NCBI GenBank assembly: GCA_964418125.1 | Contig: CAYQKY010000018.1 | Span: 1-64,000, forward strand | Length of the DNA stretch: 64,000 nucleotides | DNA from: JACJXW01 sp964418125 | Lineage (GTDB): Bacteria; Bacteroidota; Bacteroidia; Chitinophagales; Saprospiraceae | Reading direction: 5' to 3' | Part shown: positions 25,903-33,437 of the stretch, piece after piece | Numbering within the stretch: the stretch's first letter is position 1 | How the letters are laid out: each line of letters opens with the position of its first letter | Notes under the pieces: model-generated | The model's database searches: none | Seen by the model: the letters and a program-made list of their open reading frames with translations, nothing else | Told to the model about the DNA's origin: nothing | Position numbers and translations under genes: made by a program

Positions 25903-27123
25903 TCAACTAAACAAAGCGATCAGGAACGTCCCCACCGTAGCGATGAACCCCACCATGAAGATGTTATAAGATATGGACAGGTAGCGGTACTTCTTTTCCA
26001 GCACTTTCCCCAGGTGGTAAAGGTCTCTGACCATGTTGCCGTATAGCAGTTCATTATCGCTGAAAACCTCTTCCATGGCTTCTTCGAACTGGTCCAGTTC
26101 CAAGGTGACGAAGTTGCCGAAAAAGACCACATTGCGGCGCACCTCTTCCGGCGGCGTGCCTTCCCGGTTGAGCATGGTGACCTTGGGCCGGGCCGAGAGG
26201 ACGGCGAAGATGAGGCTCGCAAGGCCGGTAACCAGGAAGATGACCACCGGCAGCAGGATCTGCGGGCTGTTCTCCCCAATGTTGCGGTAAGACAGGAAAG
26301 TGATGAGCACACTGACCAGGATGGCGTTGACACTGATCATGATGTTGGCCTTGTTGTCGGCAATGGCGCTCAGGTTGATATGGTTGCGGTAGTTGGCCCG
26401 GAAATAGGTCTGAACCCCACGGGTGGGCGCTTTGCGTTCCAAGGTATCAAACCGGCCCCCTTCGGTTTCTTCTTCCTTAGCCTTCTTCTTTTCAAGCATC
26501 CTCCGGCAACTGTGGATGGCCTGGGCCAGCGCCGGTTGAAAATGAGCCTGTGCGAAATGGGTGAACAGCTTGATGCGCAGCAGTTCTTCCAGGAGGATCT
26601 TGGCCCATTCCGTTTTGGAATACTTCTGGCCGAGGAGGAATTCGCGTTCCAGGCGCAACAGCGGCAGGCCTTCCTCGCTTTCCCCGAGATAGGTGGCCGC
26701 CTGTACGGCGTCGCTGAGAATGCGCCCGGATTCTGTGGCCGGCTGCCGCCCTTCGGTGGCTACCAGGATACACTCCAGCACCTGCTCCTGTGTTTCCCCG
26801 GGATAATCAAACTGGCTGAAGAACTGCCGTGCCAGCTCGATGCTGAAATGCCCCGGTTCGCGGTAGTCGTACAAAAAACCGGTAGGAAACAGCCAGGCCG
26901 CCAGTAAGGCTTGCTCCAGTACTTCCGGGGCGGCGTTTTCTCCCCCTGCGATAGCTTCAACTTTATCGGCCACCACGTCGGCAAGGGTATAGTTGTGTAC
27001 GAGCAGGCGCCCGTCCTGCCGCTGCCCGAAGAGGCGCAGCACAAAATCCCTGGCCTGCCTGGTTATCTCTCCCGCCTTGAGCGGATCTTCACGCTTTCCG
27101 GTATCCTTCATCTTCTCTGACAT
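25903..27123 (-). CDS. Pycsar-effector-family membrane protein with degenerate HD domain
   Basis: A 406-residue protein with two parts. The N-terminal half (about 25-215) aligns in layout with HD-type phosphohydrolases, but the HD pair is gone: the expected AAWFHDTGY reads AAWLFPTGF (residues about 75-83), and the early HNxxH motif reads HNYTL. The C-terminal half matches the DUF5706/PycTM effector domain: RNHINLSAIADNKANIMISVNAI leads into two membrane spans, with a third span at the extreme C terminus (IFMVGFIATVGTFLIAL). In characterised Pycsar systems PycTM proteins bind cyclic CMP or UMP and damage the membrane. No pyrimidine cyclase gene is adjacent, so a defence role here is not shown. 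The stop codon lies within a CAATCAAC word. Confidence 0.82.
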   Translation of the reverse strand: MSEKMKDTGKREDPLKAGEITRQARDFVLRLFGQRQDGRLLVHNYTLADVVADKVEAIAGGENAAPEVLEQALLAAWLFPTGFLYDYREPGHFSIELARQFFSQFDYPGETQEQVLECILVATEGRQPATESGRILSDAVQAATYLGESEEGLPLLRLEREFLLGQKYSKTEWAKILLEELLRIKLFTHFAQAHFQPALAQAIHSCRRMLEKKKAKEEETEGGRFDTLERKAPTRGVQTYFRANYRNHINLSAIADNKANIMISVNAILVSVLITFLSYRNIGENSPQILLPVVIFLVTGLASLIFAVLSARPKVTMLNREGTPPEEVRRNVVFFGNFVTLELDQFEEAMEEVFSDNELLYGNMVRDLYHLGKVLEKKYRYLSISYNIFMVGFIATVGTFLIALFS

Positions 27124-27574
27124 AGTGAAGCAATATACGAAAATTCACGGTTCACTGTTTCATGGGCGTACCCGGACAGAATTACTTTGACACATGAAAT
27201 ATTGAAATACACGGCCAACCCAAGCCGGGCGGCAGGTTCCAGGGCATTTCCATGTATTTCTCTATTTCAATTCTGGCCCTCTCCCTGAAACCATAGAACA
27301 ATGGCTCCGTGCTCCATAAAGTTGAGCATCAAAACATCAATTTGGCTTCTTCCGGTGTTGTTATGTGCAGTAATTTGAATATCTTTGTGCTTTCTTACCG
27401 GCAACTCTCCAAAACCCCTGCTGAAGAGCGTACACCCATCGTACATAATAAGTGCGTTCCATTCCCAGTTATACTGATGCAGTTCTGTGTATAGCCTGGA
27501 TACCAGCCGGGAGTGCAGTAGATGAAGCCAGTATAACATGAACCTGTGGTGTTTGTTTATTCTAAAATCTGATT
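27124..27574. other. Intergenic region with a strong promoter
   Basis: About 450 bp. A good Bacteroidota promoter lies at 27358-27387 (listed). The small minus-strand frame at 27267-27539 looks non-coding. No repeat of note. Confidence 0.5.
27358..27387 (+). promoter_or_regulatory. Promoter TTG-N19-TATCTTTG
   Basis: TTG at 27358-27360 and TATCTTTG at 27380-27387, spacing 19, fit the Bacteroidota sigma-A consensus closely. It points to the lipoprotein gene at 27575 and implies a leader of roughly 180 nt, in which I found no known riboswitch. Confidence 0.6.
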
Positions 27575-29119
27575 ATGAAAAGGTTAACCCTGTTATTCTT
27601 AGTGGCTGCGGCAGCTATGGTCACTGCATGCCAGTCTTTTGACGAGCTGGAAAACCTTGAGGATGCGGATTACGATGCAGAATACGCCGTGCCGCTCCTC
27701 AATACGAAGCTTTCCCTGCGGGAAGCGCTGGAGAATTTCCAGGACCTGGCCGTCATCACAATAGATCCCGACGGGCTCATCCACTTTACCTATTCCGGCG
27801 ATGTGCTGACCCAGAACAGCGATACCATCTTTCAGAAGATCAACGAGTCGCTCAGTGGAATACCCATCCCCATTACTTCCAAGCGGATGGCCCTCCCCCT
27901 GGAATTGCCCGACGGCTTTGACTTCGACCGCCTGGTATTCAAAGGTGGCGAGTTCATCTACGGCTTCCAGCATGCTCACCCCGACCCGGTGGAATTCACC
28001 ATAACCCTGCCTCAGGTGACCAAAGACGGCGAACCCCTCTCTTTTTCCGCCAGCCTCCCGGGGTACAGTGGCGCCGGGCAACTGCCGGTTTATTCGAACC
28101 TCTTTTTCCCTTATCAACTGGACGGATACGAGGCCGTGCCGGACCCGGTTACGGATTCCATCTATGTGGAGTACGAGCTAACCCGTTCCGACGGCCAGCC
28201 GGATACGGCGCAGGTTGCCGTCACTTTCCGCGACCTCACCTTTTCTTATATGGAGGGTTTTCTGGGCGTTCAGCGCCACGAAGGCGGACGGGACACCATT
28301 ATTATCGACTTCTTCGACAACTGGGTCACCGGCGATATTTATTTCGCCGACCCAACCGTTACCTTCAATATCGAAAATTCATTCGGCATCCCCACAGAAT
28401 CGGATGTAAAGGTCTTTAAGGTGCTGACCGTCCGGGGAGAAACCCTGAACCTCGAAAGCCCTTATGTGGAAAGCGGCATCGCTTTTCCTTATCCCTCCAT
28501 CAGCGAAGTTGGGGTGATAAAGGAGGAAAAATTTGTCTTCAATAAAGATAACTCCAACATTGACGAGATCCTCGGCGCCGGCCCGGTAGCTATCGATTAC
28601 GACGTGGACGCCGTGACCAACCCGGACTCCAATGTGAATATCCGGGGCTTCATCACCGACAGCAGTTACTACAAAGTTCGGGTGGATGTCGACCTGCCGC
28701 TCTACGGCCGGTCCGTCAACTTCCTGGCCCGGGACACCTTCGAGCTCGACTTCGGAGACTTCCAGCAAATGTACAAGGCCGAGTTTAAACTGGTGACCGT
28801 CAACAGCCTGCCCCTCGATGTATCCATACAGGGGTATTTCCTGGATAAGGACGGCGTCCTGCTGGATTCCCTCTTTCAGGGATCCATGCGAGTGATCGAA
28901 GGCGTGCCGGTCGACAGCGAGGGCAACGCCAGCGGGGTGAAGGAAGACGTCACTTATGTGGATTATCCGGAGGAACGCTTCGGTAAGGTACGCACCGCGG
29001 AAAAACTGGATATCGTCGCTTCTTTTTCCACCATCAATAACGGAGATGTATCGGTCAAGATCCTGGAAAGCCAGGCCGTACAGGTAAAGCTCGGCGCGAT
29101 CTTCGGGGTGAGGGATTAG
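27575..29119 (+). CDS. Large lipoprotein of unknown function
   Basis: A 514-residue predicted lipoprotein: MKRLTLLFLVAAAAMVTAC gives a hydrophobic stretch and a lipobox with Cys at about residue 19. The mature part is rich in beta-type sequence (many alternating hydrophobic/acidic stretches, VEFTITLPQV, VRVDVDLPLYG) with no recognised domain. It is followed, after a heptamer array, by a DUF5723 gene on the same strand. I recall this order from other Saprospiria genomes but could not check it. Likely cell-envelope, possibly outer-membrane associated. Confidence 0.8.
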   Translation: MKRLTLLFLVAAAAMVTACQSFDELENLEDADYDAEYAVPLLNTKLSLREALENFQDLAVITIDPDGLIHFTYSGDVLTQNSDTIFQKINESLSGIPIPITSKRMALPLELPDGFDFDRLVFKGGEFIYGFQHAHPDPVEFTITLPQVTKDGEPLSFSASLPGYSGAGQLPVYSNLFFPYQLDGYEAVPDPVTDSIYVEYELTRSDGQPDTAQVAVTFRDLTFSYMEGFLGVQRHEGGRDTIIIDFFDNWVTGDIYFADPTVTFNIENSFGIPTESDVKVFKVLTVRGETLNLESPYVESGIAFPYPSISEVGVIKEEKFVFNKDNSNIDEILGAGPVAIDYDVDAVTNPDSNVNIRGFITDSSYYKVRVDVDLPLYGRSVNFLARDTFELDFGDFQQMYKAEFKLVTVNSLPLDVSIQGYFLDKDGVLLDSLFQGSMRVIEGVPVDSEGNASGVKEDVTYVDYPEERFGKVRTAEKLDIVASFSTINNGDVSVKILESQAVQVKLGAIFGVRD

Positions 29120-29127
29120 AAAGGGGG

Positions 29128-29246
29128 AATTCGTGATTCGTGATTCGGGAACTCGGCCAAACAACGAATCACGAATCAACGAATCACGAATCACGAATCA
29201 CGAATCACGAATCAACGAATCACGAATCAACGAATCACGAATCAAC
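29128..29246. repeat. Heptamer array (CGAATCA)11 with inverted copies
   Basis: The right part (29165-29244) has eleven copies of CGAATCA, in direct tandem except for three single-A spacers. About 20 bp to the left are two copies of the reverse complement TGATTCG (29134-29147). The frame is open through it into the downstream gene, but the translated repeat (NESRINESR-type) is an artefact, since the real start lies after it. It separates the lipoprotein gene from the DUF5723 gene. Confidence 0.9.
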
Positions 29247-29255
29247 CATACTATA

Positions 29256-30626
29256 ATGCAGAGAATACTGCTTTCTTTATTTATCATCACCTCCTTCGTC
29301 ACAGCGGCGCTGGCCCAGGAAGACCTGGCCACCCACTTCATGCGCCACACCTGGCAATCCGCCCGGACCAACCCGGCATTTTTTCCTGACTACAAATTTG
29401 TCGCCGGCCTGCCGGGGGTGTACAATACCCTGCTGGTGACCAATGTGACTTACGGCGACCTGATCACCACCAATGAAGAAGGGAAGGAGGTGCTGAATAT
29501 CGACCGCGCCATCGAAAAACTGGGAGAGGATAACGTGCTCCGCAACAACCTCGACATCGAGACCCTCAGCCTGGGAATACGCTTCGGCAGGGCCGCCCTT
29601 TCCCTCGGCCATACCCTGCGCTTCAACGCATTTATGAACTACCCCAAGACCATGCCGCAGCTCATCTGGCAAGGCAATGCTCAGTTCATCGGCCAGGATG
29701 TGGCCTTCGGCCCGGATGCAGACCTGTACGGCTACCAGGAATTCGCCCTGGGCCTGGCCGTGGAAGTGGCGCCCGGCTTCTCCATCGGCGGGCGCGCCAA
29801 GCTGCTGGCCGGCGTAGGCAACATCTCCTCCGAGCGTACCGATCTGCGCCTGCGCACCGACAGCGATGTCTATCAATTGGAGCTGAACGCCGATTATTAC
29901 GTCAACTCCGCCGGCTCCCTGAAGTACGACGGCTTCGATGAACTAACCGTATCCTACGACTTCGGCCGGTTCGATTACGAAGAGCTCTTCACCGGCAACA
30001 CCGGCTTCGCCTTCGACCTGGGGGTCCAACTGAAGCTGGGCGACAAACTGGAGCTTGCCGCCAGCGCCCTGGATATCGGCAAAGTCAACTGGGAAGAAGA
30101 TGTCACCAACTACAGCCTCAACGGTACTTTTGAATACAAAGGCCTCGACCTCGCTCAGAACATCTTCGAAGACACCGTCACCGCCGGCTCCATCATAGAC
30201 ACCCTGCGGGAGATCTACCAGGTGGCGGAAACCTCCGTCGGTTATTCCACTACGCTGCCTTCCCGCTACTACCTCAGTGGCCAGTACCGCCTGCGGGATA
30301 ACTGGACCGTCGGCGGCCTCGTCTACCTGGAAAACTACCGGGAGGAGATGAATACGGCCGTGGCCGTGGGCAGCAACCTGGGCATCCTGCCCATCCTCAA
30401 CGTGGGCGCCACCTACGCCTTCCGCAGTGAACGGCTGGACAACCTGGGCCTGAACGCCACCCTGCTTCTCGGCCCGGTGCAGCTGATGGCCGCCACCGAC
30501 AACATCATAACGGCCATACGGCCCAGGGAAAGCCACAGCGCCAACCTGCGCCTGGGGTTAAATGTGTTGTTGGGGAAAATTCAGGAGGAAGAATCCGGAA
30601 GAGCCGGAAAGCCCGATTTTTATTAA
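29256..30626 (+). CDS. DUF5723-family outer-membrane-type protein
   Basis: A 456-residue protein starting at ATG 29256, chosen because it follows the heptamer array and gives a clean signal peptide (MQRILLSLFIITSFVTAALA, cleavage before QED). The mature part has many amphipathic beta strands, Gly/Tyr/Phe rich with repeated GLxVxxGA-type turns. This suits a beta-barrel, and the sequence resembles DUF5723 proteins of Bacteroidota (for example the segment around residues 35-60, TNPAFFPDYKFVAGLPG). Function unknown. Immediately after the stop another inverted heptamer array begins. Confidence 0.85.
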   Translation: MQRILLSLFIITSFVTAALAQEDLATHFMRHTWQSARTNPAFFPDYKFVAGLPGVYNTLLVTNVTYGDLITTNEEGKEVLNIDRAIEKLGEDNVLRNNLDIETLSLGIRFGRAALSLGHTLRFNAFMNYPKTMPQLIWQGNAQFIGQDVAFGPDADLYGYQEFALGLAVEVAPGFSIGGRAKLLAGVGNISSERTDLRLRTDSDVYQLELNADYYVNSAGSLKYDGFDELTVSYDFGRFDYEELFTGNTGFAFDLGVQLKLGDKLELAASALDIGKVNWEEDVTNYSLNGTFEYKGLDLAQNIFEDTVTAGSIIDTLREIYQVAETSVGYSTTLPSRYYLSGQYRLRDNWTVGGLVYLENYREEMNTAVAVGSNLGILPILNVGATYAFRSERLDNLGLNATLLLGPVQLMAATDNIITAIRPRESHSANLRLGLNVLLGKIQEEESGRAGKPDFY

Positions 30627-30629
30627 GGA

Positions 30630-30751
30630 AATTCGGGGTTCGTAATCCGGGAATCGCAATTCGTTATTCGGGATTCGGAACACACCAACGAATCCCGAAT
30701 CCCACCATTCACCATTCACGATTCACCATTCACGATTCACGATTCACGAAC
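30630..30751. repeat. Inverted heptamer array ending inside a gene
   Basis: The left part carries words such as GGGTTCGTAAT, GGGAATCG, TTATTCGGGATTCGG. The right part carries the complementary type: ACGAATC, CCGAATC, then ACCATTC/ACGATTC units of exactly 7 bp (about 30687-30751). The final unit contains the stop codon of the leftward gene at 30744-31112. Confidence 0.85.
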
Positions 30752-31112
30752 CCCCACTCTTCAGCCGCTCCCCCACCATACTCATGATCCGGCGGGTAGC
30801 CTCCGATTCCATTTTCAGGAATTGTTCATACTCTTCGATGGTGAACTGCCCGATCACGGCGCCCAGCAGGAGGAAGCGCAGGCGGTTGTCCTGGCTCAGG
30901 CTGTGATCGATCTGCTGTTCCTGTTTCTGCCGGGAGAGGTTGTCGAATGCCACCTTCCGCTTGGCCATCATGCGGTGGAAAATGGCAAAAAGCAGATCGT
31001 TCTGCATCTTGAGGATAGGGCGGAGGACGTCGTTCTGAAAGCGCTCTTCTTCGGTGGTGGCTTCCTTCTCGGTAAGAATCTGCGGGCGGATGCCTTTTCG
31101 ATTGTCGGACAT
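30744..31112 (-). CDS. Conserved Bacteroidota protein often labelled 'glyoxalase'
   Basis: A 122-residue protein from ATG 31112 (frame open to 31154, but MSDNRKGIRPQIL begins the conserved region). The sequence, for example EERFQNDVLRPILKMQNDLLFAIF and GAVIGQFTIEEYEQF, matches a small protein widespread in Bacteroidota and often annotated 'glyoxalase' without evidence; I see no VOC-fold metal motif. The helical C terminus MVGERLKSGGS ends inside the heptamer array, which supplies the last two codons and the TGA. Homologues I remember have a slightly longer tail, so the array may have replaced a few residues. Confidence 0.8.
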   Translation of the reverse strand: MSDNRKGIRPQILTEKEATTEEERFQNDVLRPILKMQNDLLFAIFHRMMAKRKVAFDNLSRQKQEQQIDHSLSQDNRLRFLLLGAVIGQFTIEEYEQFLKMESEATRRIMSMVGERLKSGGS

Positions 31113-31199
31113 GTCGGGAATTTTTATGGATTGACCAGGGTTAAATAAACACATGCGTTGGGAAATCTACGGAAGGTAAAAAATATCCGGGAAGAATTG

Positions 31200-31231
31200 T
31201 TGTGCGGAAGTTGTTAAAAGCCGTATATTTG
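31200..31231 (+). promoter_or_regulatory. Promoter of tRNA-Met
   Basis: TTG at 31200-31202, 21-bp spacer, TATATTTG at 31224-31231, followed by GC, fits the Bacteroidota consensus. It precedes a broken tRNA-like fragment (31245) and then the intact tRNA. Confidence 0.6.
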
Positions 31232-31244
31232 CACTCGCAAAAAA

Positions 31245-31298
31245 GGCGTGGTAGCTTCCCGCTTTTATAAAGCGGGATCAGAGCGCATGATTTATAAA
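31245..31298 (+). pseudogene. tRNA-like 5' fragment with inserted hairpin
   Basis: The first 12 bases match the start of the adjacent tRNA with one change (GGCGTGGTAGCT versus GGCGCGGTAGCT), and 31280-31297 match its D-stem to anticodon part with one change. Between them lies a small palindrome (TCCCGCTT...AAGCGGGA, 31257-31277) in place of the D-loop. The copy ends after the anticodon arm, so it is not a functional tRNA. Confidence 0.6.
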
Positions 31299-31300
31299 AA

Positions 31301-31374
31301 GGCGCGGTAGCTCAGCTGGTTAGAGCGCATGATTCATAATCATGAGGTCGGCGGTTCAAGCCCGCCTCGCGCTA
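31301..31374 (+). tRNA. tRNA-Met (anticodon CAT)
   Basis: A complete 74-nt cloverleaf. The acceptor stem GGCGCGG pairs with TCGCGCT with wobble pairs at both ends. D-stem GCTC/GAGC, anticodon stem CATGA/TCATG with loop TTCATAA (anticodon at 31335-31337), five-base variable loop, T-arm GGCGG-TTCAAGC-CCGCC, discriminator A. The gene does not encode CCA. CAT may be elongator Met, initiator Met or lysidine-modified Ile. The weak G1-U72 pair would suit an initiator, but the anticodon stem lacks the three G-C pairs typical of one. Elongator Met or Ile2 is favoured. Confidence 0.93.
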
Positions 31375-31377
31375 CGA

Positions 31378-31414
31378 AGAGCCTGTCATTGAGTTGACAG
31401 GCTCTTTTCTTTTT
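31378..31414 (+). terminator. Intrinsic terminator of tRNA-Met
   Basis: Eleven-base perfect stem AGAGCCTGTCA / TGACAGGCTCT with a 6-nt loop, followed by TTTCTTTTT. It begins four bases after the tRNA. Confidence 0.9.
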
Positions 31415-31430
31415 CACGCTGAAGGAAGGG

Positions 31431-31513
31431 GGTAGCTCCCCGCTTTTCAAGCGGGGCCAGGGGGCCGGCGGTTCAAGTGGAGCGCAGCGAACGCCGGGGC
31501 CCGCCCACGCTAC
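31431..31513 (+). pseudogene. tRNA-like 3' fragment with two insertions
   Basis: Starts GGTAGCT as in the tRNA 5' end, followed by a palindrome (CCCCGCTT...AAGCGGGG, 31438-31456) similar to the one in the upstream fragment. GGCGGTTCAAG (31467-31477) equals the tRNA T-arm 5' half. After a 22-bp insertion, CCCGCC...CGCTAC (31500-31513) resembles its 3' end. Not foldable as a tRNA. Confidence 0.5.
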
Positions 31514-31536
31514 AGCGGATTCCTTTATCAGACTGT

Positions 31537-31842
31537 TTAACTGGCATCCCAGGGCGTCTCCTGCCAACCGCTGATCATCCCATTGTCTCCACAAACCGGG
31601 CGCTGCCAGACGATATTGTCTGTATCCAGGTCCAGGAGCGCCTGAATTTTTCCCTGGCATGGTTTTCGCCCTGGGCGACGGCGGCATTTGATGTTGCTGT
31701 TCAGAAAAGGCTCCTCTTCAAAAGAAGTGGCGAACGTGACGATCGCCCCGAAGAAATCCGCTAATCTCCTCGTGGGGCGGTTCAGGGGGCCGATTGATCC
31801 GTCTTTATCGAGATAATGCTGCATGTTGATGATCCAGGCCAT
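31537..31842 (-). CDS. Small conserved protein with GDNG motif
   Basis: A 101-residue protein that I recognise as a conserved hypothetical found in several phyla. Typical features are MAWIINMQHYLD at the start, a basic CRRRPGRKPCQG segment in the middle, and VCGDNGMISGWQETPWD at the end. The three central cysteines could bind a metal, but the second CxxC partner seen in relatives reads RPVC here. No signal peptide or membrane segment. It lies between the tRNA and the ADP-ribosylglycohydrolase gene, and its function is unknown. Confidence 0.7.
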   Translation of the reverse strand: MAWIINMQHYLDKDGSIGPLNRPTRRLADFFGAIVTFATSFEEEPFLNSNIKCRRRPGRKPCQGKIQALLDLDTDNIVWQRPVCGDNGMISGWQETPWDAS

Positions 31843-31919
31843 AGGAAGAATATTTATGCCTAACCAGAAATAACTTTTTCCAGAAGATAAATAACCCCGG
31901 GATTTATTTCGTGCTGATT

Positions 31920-33305
31920 TTATTGCCCTGTCATAACCTGCTCACTACTCACCGGAATATACCACACCCCCTCCTTCAGGCCCACCCCGCCCCCCATCTC
32001 CTCCTGCACCACCCTGTCCACAATAAACACCCCTTTTTCAGCCATATCGTAGAAGGTATCGATCCCATCATTCGGAAAGCCCACCCGCGTCCGGTGAATG
32101 TTGAATTTGTCGGCAAACTTCCGGCCGAAGGCCTCTTGCACGCCTTCTTTGCCGAGCATAAAGCCCAGCAGGCCGCCCCAGGTGGCGGTGGGGTTATCGG
32201 AATCCCAGCCGGCCAGGGCGCCGATCTTTATCGTCTCTTTGATATCTCCTTCCCCGTACAGGAGGCTGATGATGCTGGCGCCGAAGTTGATGCCGGCGGC
32301 GAAGCAGCCGTTACATACCGTATCCTTCGTTGCCCACTCGTATTCATCCTCCTGCCTCACCTGGTATTTTTCGTGGAGGGCGTCCCTGGCCTCCTCCCAG
32401 GTGGCGCCGGACTGGTACTTCGACTTGACAAAGTCGTACATTTTCGCCGAGTAGGAATCACCGGGCAGGTGCTGGCGGGCTTCATCCGCCATCCAGCGCA
32501 ACTGCTCTTTCACTGGCAGGCTCTTATCTACCGACGACGCCAGGGCTTGCATGATGACGTAGAACTCCGCGATCCACTGTGCATTCTCCCGCGCCGTCGT
32601 TCGTATGGGCAGGCGGGCCATCTTCAGGGCCACATCGGGGCGGGCGGGCGCGAACAGGCCGAAGATCTCGGTGGTCAACTGGGCGTCGATCATCTCGTAG
32701 TAGGGATTGTTTTCGGGATGGCCGGTGGCCGGAGGGATGAGCCCTTCCCGCATTAAATCGAACGCTTGCTGGTTGGATACCCAGAGGTAGTTCTCCTCCT
32801 CGGCTTTTATGTGCTTCAGCCAGCCTTCCCGTATCTGCTCGCCGGTGAGCAGGGACGTTTTGTTGGTGTACAGCAGGGACTGGTAGATGTACTCGATATC
32901 GGTATCGTCGTCGGCGCCCCATACCCCGCCTTCGTCCTCGAAGTAGAAACCGATGGTGTCGGAAAGGTTATTGGAGCCCCAGATGTTGGGATCGTCCGGG
33001 CCGCCCCAGTTGTCGCGGGTGTAGAAGCTGGCGCCCCTGCCGTTTTTCCCCTCCCCGCCGATCTTATCCATTTCCGTGATCAGGCCGGTCCAGTTGGCGA
33101 TGCACTGGCCGAGCCAGAAGCCGTAGAGCTTGTCGAGGTATTCCGTCCTGGAGATGGTTTTGTCTTCCGGCCCGGGCCTGTATCTTTTGTAGGTGAGTTG
33201 AGGGTCAGCCAGGACGCCGGGCTGCCGGGCCAGGCGGTTCATCGGGCGCTGGCAGGCGGAGAGGAGGAATAAGGTGAGAAGGAGCAGCAGGGCGGGTTTA
33301 TACAT
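31920..33305 (-). CDS. ADP-ribosylglycohydrolase-family lipoprotein
   Basis: About 461 residues from the Met codon at 33305, which gives a good lipoprotein signal (MYKPALLLLLTLFLLSAC, Cys at about 18); the frame is open to 33329. The mature domain is an ADP-ribosylglycohydrolase (DraG/ARH) fold with the metal-binding acidic motifs GADDDTDIEY and GWDSDNPTATWGG, and GFWLGQCIANWTG at the start. Family members remove ADP-ribose or act on related glycosides. Export to the envelope as a lipoprotein argues against a role on cytoplasmic proteins, so a glycan or nucleoside substrate is more likely. Confidence 0.88.
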   Translation of the reverse strand: MYKPALLLLLTLFLLSACQRPMNRLARQPGVLADPQLTYKRYRPGPEDKTISRTEYLDKLYGFWLGQCIANWTGLITEMDKIGGEGKNGRGASFYTRDNWGGPDDPNIWGSNNLSDTIGFYFEDEGGVWGADDDTDIEYIYQSLLYTNKTSLLTGEQIREGWLKHIKAEEENYLWVSNQQAFDLMREGLIPPATGHPENNPYYEMIDAQLTTEIFGLFAPARPDVALKMARLPIRTTARENAQWIAEFYVIMQALASSVDKSLPVKEQLRWMADEARQHLPGDSYSAKMYDFVKSKYQSGATWEEARDALHEKYQVRQEDEYEWATKDTVCNGCFAAGINFGASIISLLYGEGDIKETIKIGALAGWDSDNPTATWGGLLGFMLGKEGVQEAFGRKFADKFNIHRTRVGFPNDGIDTFYDMAEKGVFIVDRVVQEEMGGGVGLKEGVWYIPVSSEQVMTGQ

Positions 33306-33437
33306 GTTGCGGGCCATATTGATCGGCATTTTTATCGGGACCTGGGCGGTACATTTCCTTTACCGGCTAAGTTAGCTAAAACGAGGGGGAAATAGATGGC
33401 AGGCACTTTGAAAGTTGAAAGTGCCTGCCATCTAAAG

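Noticed and set aside
27267..27539. 90-codon minus-strand frame
   Set aside because: No start context, domain or codon pattern, and it crosses a strong plus-strand promoter.
29128..29246. CRISPR array
   Set aside because: The units are 7 bp with no spacers and no cas genes are present, so it is a tandem heptamer array.
31245..31298. A second functional tRNA
   Set aside because: The copy lacks the T-arm and 3' acceptor strand, and the D-loop is replaced by a palindrome.
31340..31687. Minus-strand frame ending ...ARGGLEPPTS
   Set aside because: Reads across the tRNA and its terminator; this C-terminal peptide is a known kind of artefact from antisense tRNA sequence.
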